Part shown: in pieces, positions 13,901 through 25,339 of the stretch | Layout of the letters: the number at the start of each line of letters is the position of its first letter | Position numbering within the stretch: position 1 is the stretch's first letter | DNA from: Kryptolebias marmoratus | Taxonomy: Eukaryota; Chordata; Actinopteri; Cyprinodontiformes; Rivulidae | Direction: 5' to 3' | DNA: 64,000 nucleotides | NCBI RefSeq assembly: GCF_001649575.2 | Contig: NC_051433.1 | Location: 27,940,957-28,004,956 of the forward strand | Notes under the pieces: model-generated | What the model saw: the letters and a program-made list of their open reading frames with translations, nothing else | The model's database searches: none | Told to the model about the DNA's origin: nothing | Made by a program: the position numbers and the translations under genes

Positions 13901-16900
13901 GTGTTTGGTCATAGGTGGTACCTTTGTTCTGATAGGGATCTGAATTATGCCAGACTGGGTCTTATGTAAGAGGTGCAATAAGAGCTGAGTGGATTAGAAA
14001 GTCTGAGGCAGCAGGGGGTTTACAGATGTCTGTTTAGCTCTGGGTCACATTACTCTGTCTCTTGGTAACAGAGACGAATGGTGTAAGCTTTTCATTTACA
14101 CAAGACCTACATCATTTCTCACTGCACAAAATTGTCTCTGCCCTTTATTAAAGATTTAGCATTTCTTTAAGGAATGCATATCAATCAGATATGATATGAT
14201 TAATATGATATATAACATTTAAATTGTGGTAAATGGCTGTGGCAGCCATCTTAAGTGATTGAGTGATTGGGTTGATTCCAAAAAGTAATCAGTTGTAGAT
14301 GTACCTCCAATGATTACTTTCAGAAATTTTCATTATAATCTGTTAATACAGATTATGTATTGTAATGGTTCATGAGATATTCTGCTAAGGATTGGGGTTG
14401 ATTCCAGTAGTTAATGGTAAAGTTTTTTAAATGCAGATCTTATGTAATCAGTTAGTGCTCAAACTACAAGTTGGGGATCAGTCTCAGCTACTACTACAGA
14501 CATTTTTACAGATATTGAGCTGAATTTTGGTGAGTCATCATCGTTTTTGTATTTGCTATGGTGGCCATCTTGAATTAAGTTAACTCTAAAAGTTGGTCAG
14601 TTGTAGGTCGGTAAATACTTTTTCAAAGTTTCATTAAAATCTGTTTCGTGATTCATGAGATATTTTGCTAATGGCACAGAGAAACAAACACAGACACAGG
14701 CAAAGACATTATTGCTCCACCTTTGTCTTCGGTGACACGCAATAACAAACTTCCCACCAGTAGCACAGAAGTGTTAGATGAACTGAGACTAAAGGTTCTG
14801 GCATACTCGATAAAAAGGTAAGAAGTTGGTTTGTGGTCATGTTTTTGCGAGATGCTTGTTTTCGCACACAACTTTCATAGTCCACGAGACACTCAGATCA
14901 GAACTCCCAGGAAGCTCCCACCTCTTTCGATCAGTGCTAAAACAGGTTTCTTCTTGTCGGCTTCTCAACTCTTCTGTCCTTGTACAGATTTTTGCTTCCC
15001 TTATCCTGACCAGACGTGTTTATTAAGCAGACTGAGACAGTCACAGCCACTAAGAGCCACCCGTGTCTCTGCACATCTTTTTAAGTTCATAGGTTTAATA
15101 GGTTTTGCAGGAATAGTTGTAAAGACGGCTGTATTTTCTAACAGCCTCGGCCAGCTGCTTCTCAGCGGAGCAGTAGAAGCAAAATGACTCCATTAAAGCT
15201 CACCGCCTTTTCCACATAAACACACCCGCAACAACTTCTGACCAATCATATAATACTTTGCACAACAAAACAAGTTATGAAGTGACACACGAAGCTGCTA
15301 CAATAACAAAATGACGCAACCACGTGACTGAGAGCTGACTTTGTGACTTATCACGGAGTATGACAACAGCGTTATACAGTTGGGGAGTTTGCAGGGAGGG
15401 GGTGTGTCATGTCAACTTGATCTATCTCCTTCCATCATGTGTCCTGTGGATTAGGCTCCATAAGCCCATTAGAGTCAGCTCAGGGGTCTCTGCTCAGCAG
15501 CCAACACTTACCTACCTGAGACACTGTCTTCTGACTTTGGGTCCAATTTCACTAAGCGTACAGCTAACCCGAACAGGTCAAGTGTTTCCGTTGCATCCTC
15601 ACTCACTTTTTGCAAGAATATCATATTTCTCCCAGAATATCAGGCTATTTGTGAAATAAACAGTGGTGTAAAAGTACAGGCAAACAAACATAAGCGTACA
15701 CACACCAAGGACACAGGCAAAAACATTACCACATCTTTGCCTTTGGCAGATGATAACTCTTCCTGTCTTTGTTCCTTCCTCTGCATGTGGCACTAGTGTT
15801 GTGTTCACTGATGCCTGGTAGAGTGATGACCTTTTCTCCATTTCCTTTCCTGCCCAGAATCCAGCAGGAAGTTCCCAGCAAGGCTGTCCTGGAGCAGGAG
15901 ATCCTGTGGATGAAGGGACATCTGTCCACGCTGGGTTCCCCTGTGGTGCTCTGCCACAACGATCTGCTCTGTAAGAACATCATCCACAACAGCAAAGAAG
16001 GTACGTGGCCTGAGCATCAAGTCACATTGAATCCACTCATTTTTCTGCTATTCAATTAACAGTTGACACTTATTTTCACATTCAACATCCCTGTCAAAGA
16101 TTTCAGCAGCTTTCCCAAAGTGAAAGGTGCTGACTAGACATGGGCCAAAATGAGATTCTGTTGGTATGAAAATACTACAGTTTCATTGTAATAGAGTACA
16201 AGATAAAGAAAAAGAAGAAGACAAGAAGAAGAAGAAAACCAAAATTTTAAAAACATAGTTTATTTGCTTTCATTTATAACCAGAAAAGAAAGTATTATTT
16301 ATACAACAGAGAGCTGTTTCCTCATCGCAAACCACCAGGCGAGATCAGGTGGATGTCACTAACTCTAACATTCAGGACCAGTAATATTTAGGACATTCAG
16401 TTATAAAGTAGCTTCCTCCCTCAAAGCTGATAGAGGAAGATGTAGAATGTAATGATTATTTTTTTTAATAATTTTTTTTAGTTTGTAACTAACAAGTAGC
16501 ATCAGAATCAATAAAGATTATCTGCTTTTGCTTGGGGGTGTTGTTGGTGGTTTTAAAAGGTCGTGAGCAGGTACACAGTGATTATCCAGACTTGTGATTT
16601 TACCTCTCAGGACACGTTCGTTTTATCGACTATGAATACTCCAGCTACAACTACCAGGCCTTCGACATTGGCAACCACTTCAACGAATTTGCAGGTTGGC
16701 AGTTACTTTGAGATTTGCATGTAAATAATTAATGATTTGTCATGGCTCATTGGACAAGTGTATTATTGTTTTTGATCAGGCATGGCTGAGCTGGACTATG
16801 GGCTGTACCCCAGTCGGGACATGCAGATGGACTGGCTCAAAGAGTACCTGCAGGCATACAAACTCTTCACCAAGAAGACAGAGGAGGTCAGCCCGCGAGA

Positions 16901-17750
16901 GCTGGAGACGCTCTACGTACAGGTCAACAAGTTTGCCCTGGTGAGGAAGAATATGATGAGACACACACAACATCTCTTCCACACTGAGTGTTTCCTGTGG
17001 CTTTTCCACATCTGATATTTGATCTCTCTCTTAAGGCATCTCACTTCTTCTGGGGCTTCTGGGCGCTCATCCAGGCCAAATACTCCTCCATTGACTTTGA
17101 CTTCCTCGGGTAAGTCTTTGTTCTGTGTTTCTGTGTCATGATATCATAACCCTGTGCCTGAACTCCCCACATCTGAAGGATGTTGCACAAGATATAGGTC
17201 AAGTTTTGTTCAGAGAAGCACAAGTAGAAAAGAGCATAATGACAGACTGAGTGTGTCTCACAATTCTGTTTGAATATCCTACACCTGACACAGTCTACAG
17301 TCACCTAAACTCCAGGCCTGTGTGTGGCGCTGTAAGTCTGCCATGAAAATGTACCAGAAACGGGAAAGAAAACATGGAGCATACACGTAAAGACATAGTT
17401 TCTATGTGGGTATGGCCTGAATGAATGTTGTCCTCATGGGTGTCCCATAGATCTAGTGAGCAGCCTCTAGCTCCAATACACGAAATAACTCCCAAAGAAC
17501 AGACATTTTGGTGTCAGATTTGAACAACAGGAAAAGGCGAAGACGCTTTGTCTATCTTTATTAACATTAGTGTTAAGGCATTCTGGAGACTCCCTCATGA
17601 ATGTTGTTCACCATCTAGTCCAACAGTTGCAGCCCAATGAGATACTACCCCCTTTCTTCCTCCTGTTTTTATTGCAGGTATGCTGTGCTCCGTTTTAACC
17701 GGTACTTTGAGACCAAACCTGCCGTGATGGCCCTGCCGATCCCAGAATGA
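4833..17750 (+). CDS. etnk2: Ethanolamine kinase, etnk2-type (eight exons, 5' partial)
   Basis: Ethanolamine kinase phosphorylates ethanolamine with ATP, the first step of the CDP-ethanolamine route to phosphatidylethanolamine, in the cytosol. Exons: 4833-4970, 5060-5181, 6178-6318, 15858-16000, 16611-16694, 16780-16940, 17036-17109, 17678-17750. All have AG/GT borders and matching phases, and sum to 936 nt (311 aa plus stop). The visible part begins at FTDGTTNKLVGCYV. The Brenner-type catalytic loop HNDLLCKN is at residues 167-174 (His167, Asp169, Asn174), and the metal-binding Asp of IDYEY is residue 188, followed by AFDIGNHFNEFAG. Human ETNK2 is about 386 aa as recalled, so about 75 N-terminal residues are missing; no first exon is visible in 1-4832. 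Some segments (IHAIHAHNG) look more like ETNK1. The etnk2 name rests on the convergent sox13 neighbour; ETNK1 would be expected beside sox5. Confidence 0.93.
5060..5181 (+). CDS. etnk2: etnk2 coding exon
   Basis: A (TC)n tract and TAG precede it; the donor is CTCCG/gtcaga. It encodes VLHANGCAPRLYCTFQNG, then CYEFMQGDALGP, the conserved N-lobe and hinge of ethanolamine kinases. It leaves two bases of an Arg codon, completed by the next exon. Confidence 0.92.
6178..6318 (+). CDS. etnk2: etnk2 coding exon
   Basis: Acceptor CTCTCAG and donor ATCAG/gtgact. It encodes LIAREMARIHAIHAHNG and the KYFSLV segment. The IHAIHAHNG stretch matches ETNK1 better than human ETNK2. A 9.5 kb transposon-rich intron follows. 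Confidence 0.92.
6870..7170 (+). mobile_element. Tc1/mariner-like remnant
   Basis: It begins TACACTCACCAGCTATTTT and AGGTACA, a known fish Tc1-like start. Further on, the degenerate + frame reads ETADLLGF..TTISKVYRD, the helix-turn-helix of the transposase. Truncated after the N-terminal domain; stops and frameshifts present. Confidence 0.65.
7170..9160. other. Intronic stretch without recognised features
   Basis: AT-rich etnk2 intron. A short (CAT)n run is near 7491-7507 and A-runs near 7884. No exon-like frame or known element was recognised. Confidence 0.5.
9843..10891. mobile_element. Non-autonomous hAT element with 8-bp target duplication
   Basis: The ends are CAGGGGTGGAAATTA and its inverse TAATTTCCACCCCTG. 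The flanks ATCTAAAT at 9835-9842 and 10892-10899 are a perfect 8-bp direct repeat, the hAT hallmark. A 12-bp-arm hairpin (GTCCACCAGCCA/TGGCTGGTGGAC) is at 9863-9889. No transposase frame; an assembly gap interrupts it. Confidence 0.88.
10475..10544. other. Assembly gap (70 N)
   Basis: Seventy undetermined bases. The sequence just after the gap (CTGTGTTTATTCCTCT) also occurs at about 10410-10425, so a tandem repeat may be missing or collapsed here. Confidence 0.99.
12100..12405 (-). mobile_element. Second Tc1/mariner-like fragment
   Basis: Blocks such as TTCATCCTGATGTCTCACCA, TTAATCAGACCAGG and TTTCAGTACTGGACACAAG resemble the reverse strand of a fish Tc1-type transposon. It abuts the end of the 9.2-12.1 kb element. 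No intact frame. Confidence 0.5.
12628..12850. repeat. Fish dispersed repeat (TATATAGCGCTTTAT type)
   Basis: It contains CTTATATAGCGCTTTATCTA and CAAAGCGCTTTACACT followed by (CATTCA)-like runs and GGCTGCCATCACACCGGCGC, a very common teleost repeat. Related pieces occur at 36685-36735 and 43345-43400. Confidence 0.65.
12880..13770 (+). mobile_element. Tc1-like transposon, inactivated transposase
   Basis: The + strand encodes VPVTRAAQIIQKVNVYRTGA (HTH region), later ADETKLELF (the catalytic ADE-type segment) and a fragment around VKHG.GLLCSGAAFLH in shifting frames. Stops and frameshifts make it a fossil. The ends are not clearly defined. Confidence 0.8.
14147..14745 (+). repeat. Palindrome-ended dispersed family S, copy A (dimer)
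   Basis: The left palindrome GCATTTCTTTAAGGAATGC is near 14158; the right end is an imperfect stem (TTATTGCTCCACC .. GGTGACACGCAATAA). Two modules carry GCCATCTT..A blocks, joined by GGTTGATTCCAGTAGTTAAT. Non-coding. Confidence 0.7.
14860..15258 (-). mobile_element. PIF/Harbinger-like fragment with MADF start, copy 1
   Basis: It is nearly the same as 38803-39186. On the - strand from 15193 it reads [20 protein letters not shown] then YSRLYN, the start of a MADF (Myb/SANT-like) domain, followed by stops in this copy. MADF proteins accompany PIF/Harbinger transposases. Family assignment is inferred. Confidence 0.55.
15695..15755 (+). repeat. Family S right-end fragment
   Basis: GACACAGGCAAAAACATTAC followed by TTTGCCTTTGGCAGATGATAA is the right end of the palindrome-ended family. 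It ends about 100 bp before an etnk2 exon. Confidence 0.5.
15858..16000 (+). CDS. etnk2: etnk2 catalytic-loop exon
   Basis: Acceptor CTGCCCAG and donor GAAG/gtacgt. It encodes the ILWMKGHLSTLGSPVVLCHN helix and strand and the catalytic HNDLLCKNI loop; His, Asp and Asn are all intact, so the enzyme should be active. Confidence 0.95.
16202..16240. repeat. GAA-rich microsatellite
   Basis: An imperfect (GAA)n run with AAG interruptions in an etnk2 intron. Confidence 0.8.
16611..16694 (+). CDS. etnk2: etnk2 metal-binding (IDYEY) exon
   Basis: Acceptor CCTCTCAG and donor TTTGCAG/gttggc. It encodes HVRFIDYEYSSYNYQAFDIG and NHFNEFA, the DFG-equivalent metal-binding segment and the choline/ethanolamine kinase signature after it. 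Confidence 0.95.
16780..16940 (+). CDS. etnk2: etnk2 coding exon
   Basis: Acceptor GATCAG and donor GCCCTG/gtgagg, reaching phase 0. It encodes MAELDYGLYPSRDMQ through LYVQVNKFAL, the alpha-helical C-lobe typical of ethanolamine kinases. Confidence 0.94.
17036..17109 (+). CDS. etnk2: etnk2 coding exon
   Basis: Acceptor TCTTAAG and donor CTCGG/gtaagt. It encodes ASHFFWGFWALIQAKYSSID then FDFLG, strongly conserved in both ETNK1 and ETNK2. Confidence 0.94.
17678..17750 (+). CDS. etnk2: etnk2 last coding exon with stop
   Basis: Acceptor TTATTGCAG. It encodes YAVLRFNRYFETKPAVMALP then IPE and TGA. The C-terminus matches the usual ETNK end (KPxxxALxxPE). The 3' UTR follows; a possible AATAAA is at 18431-18436, and another is near 22254. 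Confidence 0.93.
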
Positions 17751-20700
17751 GACGTGGCGCAGGTGGGGAGGATGGAAGAGATAACTGGAGGGAGGCAGCA
17801 GCAAGATAAATGCTTAAACTTCCTGTTGGACTGAGTGGGGACTTCCTGTTGGGCTGGGACAGTTCTGTTAGTCCGTCGGCCATGGCTCCATCTACCTGGC
17901 AGTCTGTTTTAAACAAGCGCAATTACGCATTGATTTTTCAAAACTTACCTCGACATCTGTCTCGACTCTCACTCAAGAATGATGTATGATAATTTATCAC
18001 CTGTTCATTTCTGTTTCTAATCCTTGAATGTCTGTCTTTTAACAGAAAGAACACATCAGTCAACCTGCAGGTAGATTTCACTGAGCTAAACATTTTTTTT
18101 TGTCACATGCTCACATGCTTTGGGAAGTTTAATGTGATGGTTAACCTTAGATCATTCCTCCTCCTGTCTGCTGTTACTTCATTACTTGTAGCTTCAGCCT
18201 ATTTGAGTCTTTTCTTTTCATCTTTGGTGCTATGTGCTCCTAGCTGCTGGGTTTCTGCACTAAACCACAGATAATTAGTTCATCCACTCTTTTTCTTTAG
18301 ATGTTTCTGTGGATGCATTTTGAGCTTTTGGTGTTCCTCTTGTAGCAAACTGCTGCCTGCTAGAAGTGCAGAGCATACATTTCTGTGTGTCAGTAGTTCT
18401 TTTTTGTCCTGGAAAGAATCTAACAGACACAATAAAAGTAATCGAGAAAAGATTTTCAAGATTTGTCTTTAGGTTGAATCACTATAGTATTCTAGTGAGA
18501 AAGAGAGAGAGAGAAACTAGATGTTCATTTCTGTATTTATTTATGTGGAGATTTTGTGGACTGTTTAACATCTCAGGTTAATTACTCCTTAGTCCCTGGT
18601 CAGACCTGATATTAACATGCAGATACACACAGCCAAGTCACACAGTGGGGTATCACCTGAGCAACAAACAGTGACAGCAGGTCTGCTGACGGTTTTTATA
18701 AAAATGACAACACATTCAGACGACTGAACTATATCATTACTTGGACATTATCATGGTTCAGAGCCATTTCAGGCACATTTTTGTTGAGTCATTTACACAA
18801 CTCATTATTAGTTTAATTAGTTAAGGAGCATAAGTTTGATAGTTTTAGCCCTGAAAACTTCAACAAAGTAAAACGGTTTAGTTTTACACAGTTTCACTGT
18901 AAACGCAACATCAGCATTGGGTTTAAGTAGGTAAATAACTGCAGAACGCTGCACAGATTGTTGCTCTGTGATTAACACGGGACATTTTAGTGTGCAATGA
19001 TCACAGCAGGTCCTAACAGCCCTGAACAAATTAGAGCAAACTTTAAACTACATTAACACTCACCACAGATCATCCTAATAATCCACAGATTGATAAAATC
19101 CCAAAATATATAAAGAATGTTTCATACAAGAGCAGCTCCAGACAGATTGTGTTGAGACTACCAAACATATGTGGATAAAAGGAATGAAGATGGCTTCATT
19201 ATGCACTGAGAGCATTCACACCTGTATTTGGAACTATCTGGATACGATTCAATCACCCAGAATGTATGTTAGTCCCAGGTCTGAACTGGGTTGAAGTCTT
19301 TTTTTCCCCCTCTTGGTAAATGTTTAAGTGATGGTACTGACGTGGTTATGGAGTGTAAAATGTGTGTGTGTGTGTGTCTGTCCATAAGCTGATTTTACAG
19401 CTTCTTACTTTTTATGGCTGCAGCAACGTGCTCTGTTAACTTTCCATTAAAAGCTTCCAGACATGTTGGAAAAATCCCAGCCCCTGGTCCTGACCCCCAC
19501 CTCTCTTGTTATGTCCTTCTGCGTCATAGTTTAGTTAGTTTTCATGTTCTCCTTTGGCTTCTGTTCCGCAAGTCCCTACCCCACCTCACCTCACAGCTGT
19601 GGAGCCACATTCAGTTTCACAATCAGACATTTTCTGGGGTTGAGTTAGTCTTCTCATGCTAGAAGGTAAGAATCTGAAAACTAAAAAAAAAATATTTTCA
19701 GAATGTTTAAAGTTGGCCCCTCTGTTACATCACATCCAGGCTGTTTCTCATCAGATTAGTTTGAAGAATCAAACCTAAAAACAAACCCTCTATTTTTACC
19801 ATATTATAGAGCTGCTCAGTAAACAAGGTTCCTACACAGTCAGGAAAAGAGGAATTTGCTTTTATTATTTTCTAGGTCTTTTGAAATGTAGAAGATAAAG
19901 GAAAATCAAGTATGGACAAACATTAGTGTTTTCAGATTTTAGCTCTTCTCTAAAGATAAAAATCAGATTTTTGAAAAAGAAGAAGAACTCAAACAGCAGG
20001 GTGCTTTTCTGATTTAATATATACAGGACAGATTACTGTGCAAAAGTTTTAAACCAGCCCTAATTTAGTTAAAATCTAAAATCTGGCTCTTTGTAAAAAG
20101 AGTCCAATAAAAAGAAATGAAAGCTAACACAAAATGTTTGCACAGTACTAAAGTTAGTTTTTAAGTTGTAAGATACCTTGTAAACCTCACAAAATTTAAA
20201 TGTTATATAAATGCAAATCCTTTGTCATATGTTGCATACTTTGTGCAGCTGGAAAGCCACAAGTTACCCTTGCCCTACAGAATACACTGAGTTTATTCTG
20301 TAGGGTTGCCCCACAGAGCTTGAAGCTCTGTAGTGCAACTTTTTCTAACATTTCTTCCTTGTCTAACAGACCAGTACCTTTTCTAACAGAGGGAATGATG
20401 TTCAGGATCAGAAGCTCTTTAACACTCAATTTGTTGGCACAGAGCTTAGAGCAGTGATGGGTACTGTTTGCACTCCTCATACGGCCACAGGGGGGAGCTG
20501 ATGAGCTCTGACCTTTGCCCTGCATTGCTGGTGTCATGTTGCAGACAGGGCTTAATAATTAAGCAGTTGAGCAGTGAAACTGACAGACTGCTGGTAATGG
20601 CATTCATTCAAGGAGATAAACCTGTTTTCAGTGGAAATGTAGTTGTCTTTGAACAAGAGAATCAGAGTTATTTCAGAGCAGTGTGACTCAGCAGTGTGGG

Positions 20701-22354
20701 TTTAAAAGTTACTAAGTAGGAGATTTCCACTTACAGTGGCACATGTTTGGGACCACTTTAAATTTTTAAATAATTAAGAAGCCATAATTTTATGGGACAT
20801 ACCTACAAAACTGTGTGCTTAGTAGAGATTCACATGAAACCAAATAGATGAAAAAGGCATTTTTACTCTAAAAGCACTGAATTTATCTAACTATCTTCCA
20901 GAAGAGACTGACTTTCATCTAATACTTTAATTTCAAAAGTTTCTTTGGATTTAAAGTACATAAAGATTTTAAAGATGAGAGCTGAATGTAAACTGAAACG
21001 CATTCCACACAAAACTGAGTTTGTTTCAGATGTTTGGATCATTCTTCACCATAAACAATGTGTCATCTGGTACTTTAAGGTTAAAGGGGCATTTTTAGGT
21101 GGGCTCCTGTTAACAGCTTATAAATTACTAATATCTGTTACAGATAGCTCTTTAAACAACCTCAGTTTCAAGAAATGGTTGAATCCTGACAGGACTGATG
21201 AGCTAAAGCTAGCCTGAACACAGCTATGACTCAAATGGATTGCTGCCATCTTGAAACAGCTTTAGTCTCCAAAATCCTACAATGAGCTGTGCAAACAGTT
21301 ATTTAAACCTTTACATTGCTGTCGGTTTTACATCACACACTTATTCTGTGAGAAGTTTTATAAAATTCCTGCAGGAAGTGACCCACACTGCACCAGAAGA
21401 GCTACAGCTAGCTGCTGCTGTTTTTTGCTTTTGCCAAAAACCACAGACTTCTATGTAATTACCTGGGTCATGCAAAATTAAAAGGTTTATAACGTAGCGA
21501 TCCCATGAACCACTGAAAAATTTTGGAGATTGAAGTTAAGATAGCAGCAATTCACTTTGATGGCTATTACCTCATCAGCCTGATCAGAATAAAACTATTT
21601 CTCCAAAATAAAGCCAATCAGTGTTTGGTAGCAACGCATAAATACCAGGTAAGTTCCCAGCTATATATTAGTTATGTCCTGGGTACTTACCATTACGCTT
21701 CTGGTACGTATCTGGGTATGTAAGTATCTGGTACATATCAGGTACTTACCTGGGTACGTACTGGTGCTGTTTTGTTACTCTGTGTTTTTCTACTGTTCCA
21801 TGTTGGCTGTCAGAACATCTCACAGTTGCGCCTTTTAGGTGTTTTAAAGCGGTTTATTTATTGGGTTATTCTAATGTTGTATTTCTTATATTTTCTTGTA
21901 TTTTTTGTTTATACCAAAATGGTTAACTTCAGAAACTTGGAATTGCAGTTAATTGAGATTTTTCTGTTTGAATGTACTTAACGTAATTTAAAGAAACTGT
22001 TCAGAAGACCTGTTTTAATTTGTTCTGTGTAGTTTTATAAATGCTTTGACTTGAACTCTAGGGTGGTGTGTGTGAAGGGTCCCAGCTTTTGGTTTGCAGA
22101 TGTGACTTTTGTAAATGCACTCGTGTTGTTGCTGCCAGCAGAGACGGAGGCTGTAAATACTGTAAGAAATACTGTGAAAAACGTACTGTACAGTCATCTT
22201 TCAGACTTGGACATGTGGAAAGAGGAATTATTCAATAGGTGTCTGTAATATTTCCAATAAAGATTAAGAAATGATTTTCACATGCTTAAATGCCTTTACT
22301 GAGAGTCCATGAAATGACTTAAGTAGGACTTGTGTTGATTGTCTAATTATGGTC
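17751..22354 (+). other. etnk2 3' UTR and downstream region
   Basis: No further coding exon was recognised. AATAAA occurs at 18431-18436 and near 22254; either could end the transcript. A short (GT)n is at 19360-19376. Two small hairpins lie near 20274-20330, and a GGTACTTACC-rich stretch at 21645-21765. A piece of family R is at 21515-21610. Confidence 0.5.
21515..21612 (+). repeat. Dispersed repeat family R, copy 1
   Basis: It shares GAGATTGAAG..AAGATAGCAG, GCATT/CACTTTGATGGC-like blocks and TATTTCTCCAAAA with copies at 29820-29960 and 48840-48960. Confidence 0.5.
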
Positions 22355-22640
22355 CAACGCCAAAAGGCAAAGACCAGGTGGTAATGCTTTTGTCTGTCTG
22401 TCGGCAAAATATTGTATGAACCACTGGTCGGATTTTAGTGAAACCTTCAGAAATTAATCAAATTAATCAACTGATGATCTATAATGTGGAAGTCAACCAC
22501 TTCAAGATGGCTACCACAGCCAACTGACTTTAGGAAACACAAAATTACTTATGATCGAGTCAGTTTGACAGATATTGAGCAAAAGTTTTGGTGTGATAAT
22601 AACTGAGCTTCAGCTCCATAACATTTATAGAGCTACACCT
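22355..22640 (-). repeat. Family S, copy B
   Basis: Reverse-oriented copy: the right-end remnant CCAAAAGGCAAAGACCAGGT then TTCAAGATGGCTACCACAGC and TTTTGGTGTGATAATAACTG. Left half missing. Confidence 0.6.
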
Positions 22641-23339
22641 TGTGTGGCTCATTTCTTTTGATTTTCCCATGATGTCACACTCACAAGCAGAAGATTTTAG
22701 GTGTGCCTTAAAATTCATCTACAGGTGTGCTTCCAGTTAACTCAGATATTGTCAATTAACCTATCAGAGGCTTTCAAAGCCATGGCCTCATCATCATCAC
22801 ATTAGTAATGTAAACATTTTTTTCCAGAAGGGCAATATGCAACCAGCAGATAATAAGCACATTTGCTTATTCTTATTATTTTTGTGTGTTGTACAACAGG
22901 CACAACACAAAGTGTCAGAAGGTCCCCGTCTTTTCTGCAGAAACAAACTGCTCCTACCAAAAACAAGGCTTTAGCCTAGCTTCTTGTGTTAATTCTGATA
23001 GACTATCTTTGAAAACAAGACTATTAATCAACACATACTGTATGCACATACAGATTTATTACTTATTTCTCTGCAATAATCAGAGTGCAGCACACTTCTT
23101 CACTCCAGCCAGGCACCTATGTTTCAGAGACAGGAATAAATAATGTATGCTTGCTTTCTAAGACATGACTTTTTGAAATGCAAAAAGAATGTTTGTTTTT
23201 CCTTATAAGACATACTACTTTAAAAGTTATTAAATTAGTAATTTCTCATTAAGCTGAAGTTATCTCATGCTAGTCAAAATGTTTTAAAACAACGCTTGAA
23301 GTAATGATGCAGTAACATTGTTCTCCACAAAAAGTGTTT

Positions 23340-23700
23340 GTCCCTGAAGTTCTGCAGTCAGCGCTGTCCCATTTCTCTGTCCCAGCCTCCACCTGTCAGT
23401 GGCTAATTTAAAAAAAACATTGAGCACCTGGACCATCAGCTCTGGTGACTTCAAGAGATGTGTGCTGTCCCCACTGCTATTCTACCTTTACACAAATGAC
23501 GGCACCTTGAGTGATCTGTCGGTCAACTCCCAAGTTTACAGATGACACAATGGCATCATCTGTAAACAACGAAGTGAAGGCACAGATACCTGACCCCTTG
23601 TTTCACAAATCTATGCTCCAAGAGCTTAATCAGAGGCCTTCAAAATTGGAGAGCACCATCTCCAAGAGTCCCGTCTCAACTCTGGATCTTTGGTAGGAAC
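23340..23700 (+). mobile_element. LINE reverse-transcriptase fragment
   Basis: A degenerate + frame reads SSGDFKRCVLSPLLFYLYTN, like the (G)APQGCVLSPLL motif of CR1/Jockey-group reverse transcriptases, followed by TTTACAGATGACACA corresponding to F(A)DDT. Heavily decayed. Confidence 0.6.
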
Positions 23701-24799
23701 ACTGCATGATGGCAAAAGCTGGATGATAAATGCGTATTTGCTGAATATTATTATTTTACTCTGATGCAGGCCTGATAATGTTCTCCATCTTTCCAACTTT
23801 GAACTCTTAAACTCACCTAGGCTCTGATATCAAGTTATTTTTGTTCATTAATTTTTTAACCACCTTTTCAAGGTACATCTCTGCCTGATATATTATCCAT
23901 AACTTACTTTGATCAATCTCCATACAATTAAAAGGTTCATTCATCTCACACCCAGAATTGCTTTATTGAAATTACAAATCTGCAAATCAGATTTCCACAG
24001 GATTTCATTCATGGAAATTTGTTAACTCTGTTGATATGTGAATAAATGAACAAATTAAACTTGATTCTTAAATCTTGGGTCCCTGGAGAAAAAAACAAAA
24101 CAAAGGAGCCTTCCTATTTAAATGTGATATTGGTTATTCTAATAGATTCTAGTTTATCATAATTACTTTTCCTTAGATGTAATAGTAGTAATTGTTACCA
24201 CTATATTCTATGTACTTCTGCTATAATCATACACCTGGGCTTCTAAAGCTTCAATTATGTAGATCACATCAGATTGTTAATAAGGGTCAATACTAACAGG
24301 GTTAAGAAACATGTTTCTTTTTGTTTAGCACCCTGGTACACTGTACCTGCCACCAGATGGCAGCAACCTGTATTCATGGGAAAAAGGATGACTTCAGTCT
24401 TATGACTCTCTAAGGTCCTTCTAATTTTACTACACATCTTTATGATGCTGTTAAGTCTGTGCTAATTATTTAAAGCAAGGGACTCAAATTAATTGTTAAA
24501 ATTAAACGAAATTGTTAAAAGTGACTTAACAAAACATGAGTACAACATTGCCAATATTAAAACTCTTCAATTTCAAATTAAAATGCAAACACTGGTGGGT
24601 CTTGGCACAAACAATATCTCTGGTATTAAATGTCAGGTTACCATCAATAATTAGTTTAAGGTGTTTTTTTTTTATAAATAAGTAGAAAGAGAAATTAATT
24701 TCAAATGTGATTAAACAATACATTTAAATCAAACAACAAAAACATGATACTTCACACAACAATGGAATCATACAATATTAAATTAAAAAAAACATGAAC

Positions 24800-25110
24800 A
24801 CAATTAAGACAATAAAAACTTTAATCAGTTTATTTCTATAGCGCCAATTAACAAAATAGGTCATCTCATGGCACTGTACTAAAACATTCACATACATTAT
24901 AAAAGCCAACCAGTAAAACAAACATCACTTTGTAGCAGTCTCCTGTCCTGAGCAGTACATTTGTGACAGAGGGAAGGTGGGAAGGAAAACAGAAAGAAAC
25001 CTCCAGCAGAACCAGAACCAGGCTCAGGATGGGAGGCCATCAGCTTCAACTGGCAGGGGTCTGAGACGACAGGAAAGAAACACCGACAAAGAATTGCTGG
25101 TACAGGTACA
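24800..25110. repeat. Fish dispersed repeat (CCTCCAGCAGAACCAG type)
   Basis: It has TTTATTTCTATAGCGCCAAT at one side and ACCTCCAGCAGAACCAGAAC, CAGGCTCAGGATGGGAGGCC and AACTGGCAGGGGTCTGA further in. This composition is common in teleost genomes. Boundaries approximate. Confidence 0.5.
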
Positions 25111-25339
25111 GTTTCTTTAGTAATAAAGTACATGTTAATGATCGAAATAATTACAAATACGAACACGGAGAGTAATACTAATTATACATTTTATTTATAG
25201 GTGCCTTTCTTGACACTCAAGGTTACATTACATTATCAAACATAAAAGCAAACAGCAGCAGATTGAGGAAATGTGGTCAGTTTGTCCTCCAGCAGTCTAA
25301 GCCTATAGTAGCATAAATAAGGGATAGTTCAGGAAACCC

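Noticed and set aside
15360..15659. 99-codon + strand open frame before an etnk2 exon
   Set aside because: No splice continuity with the etnk2 frame and no recognised domain.
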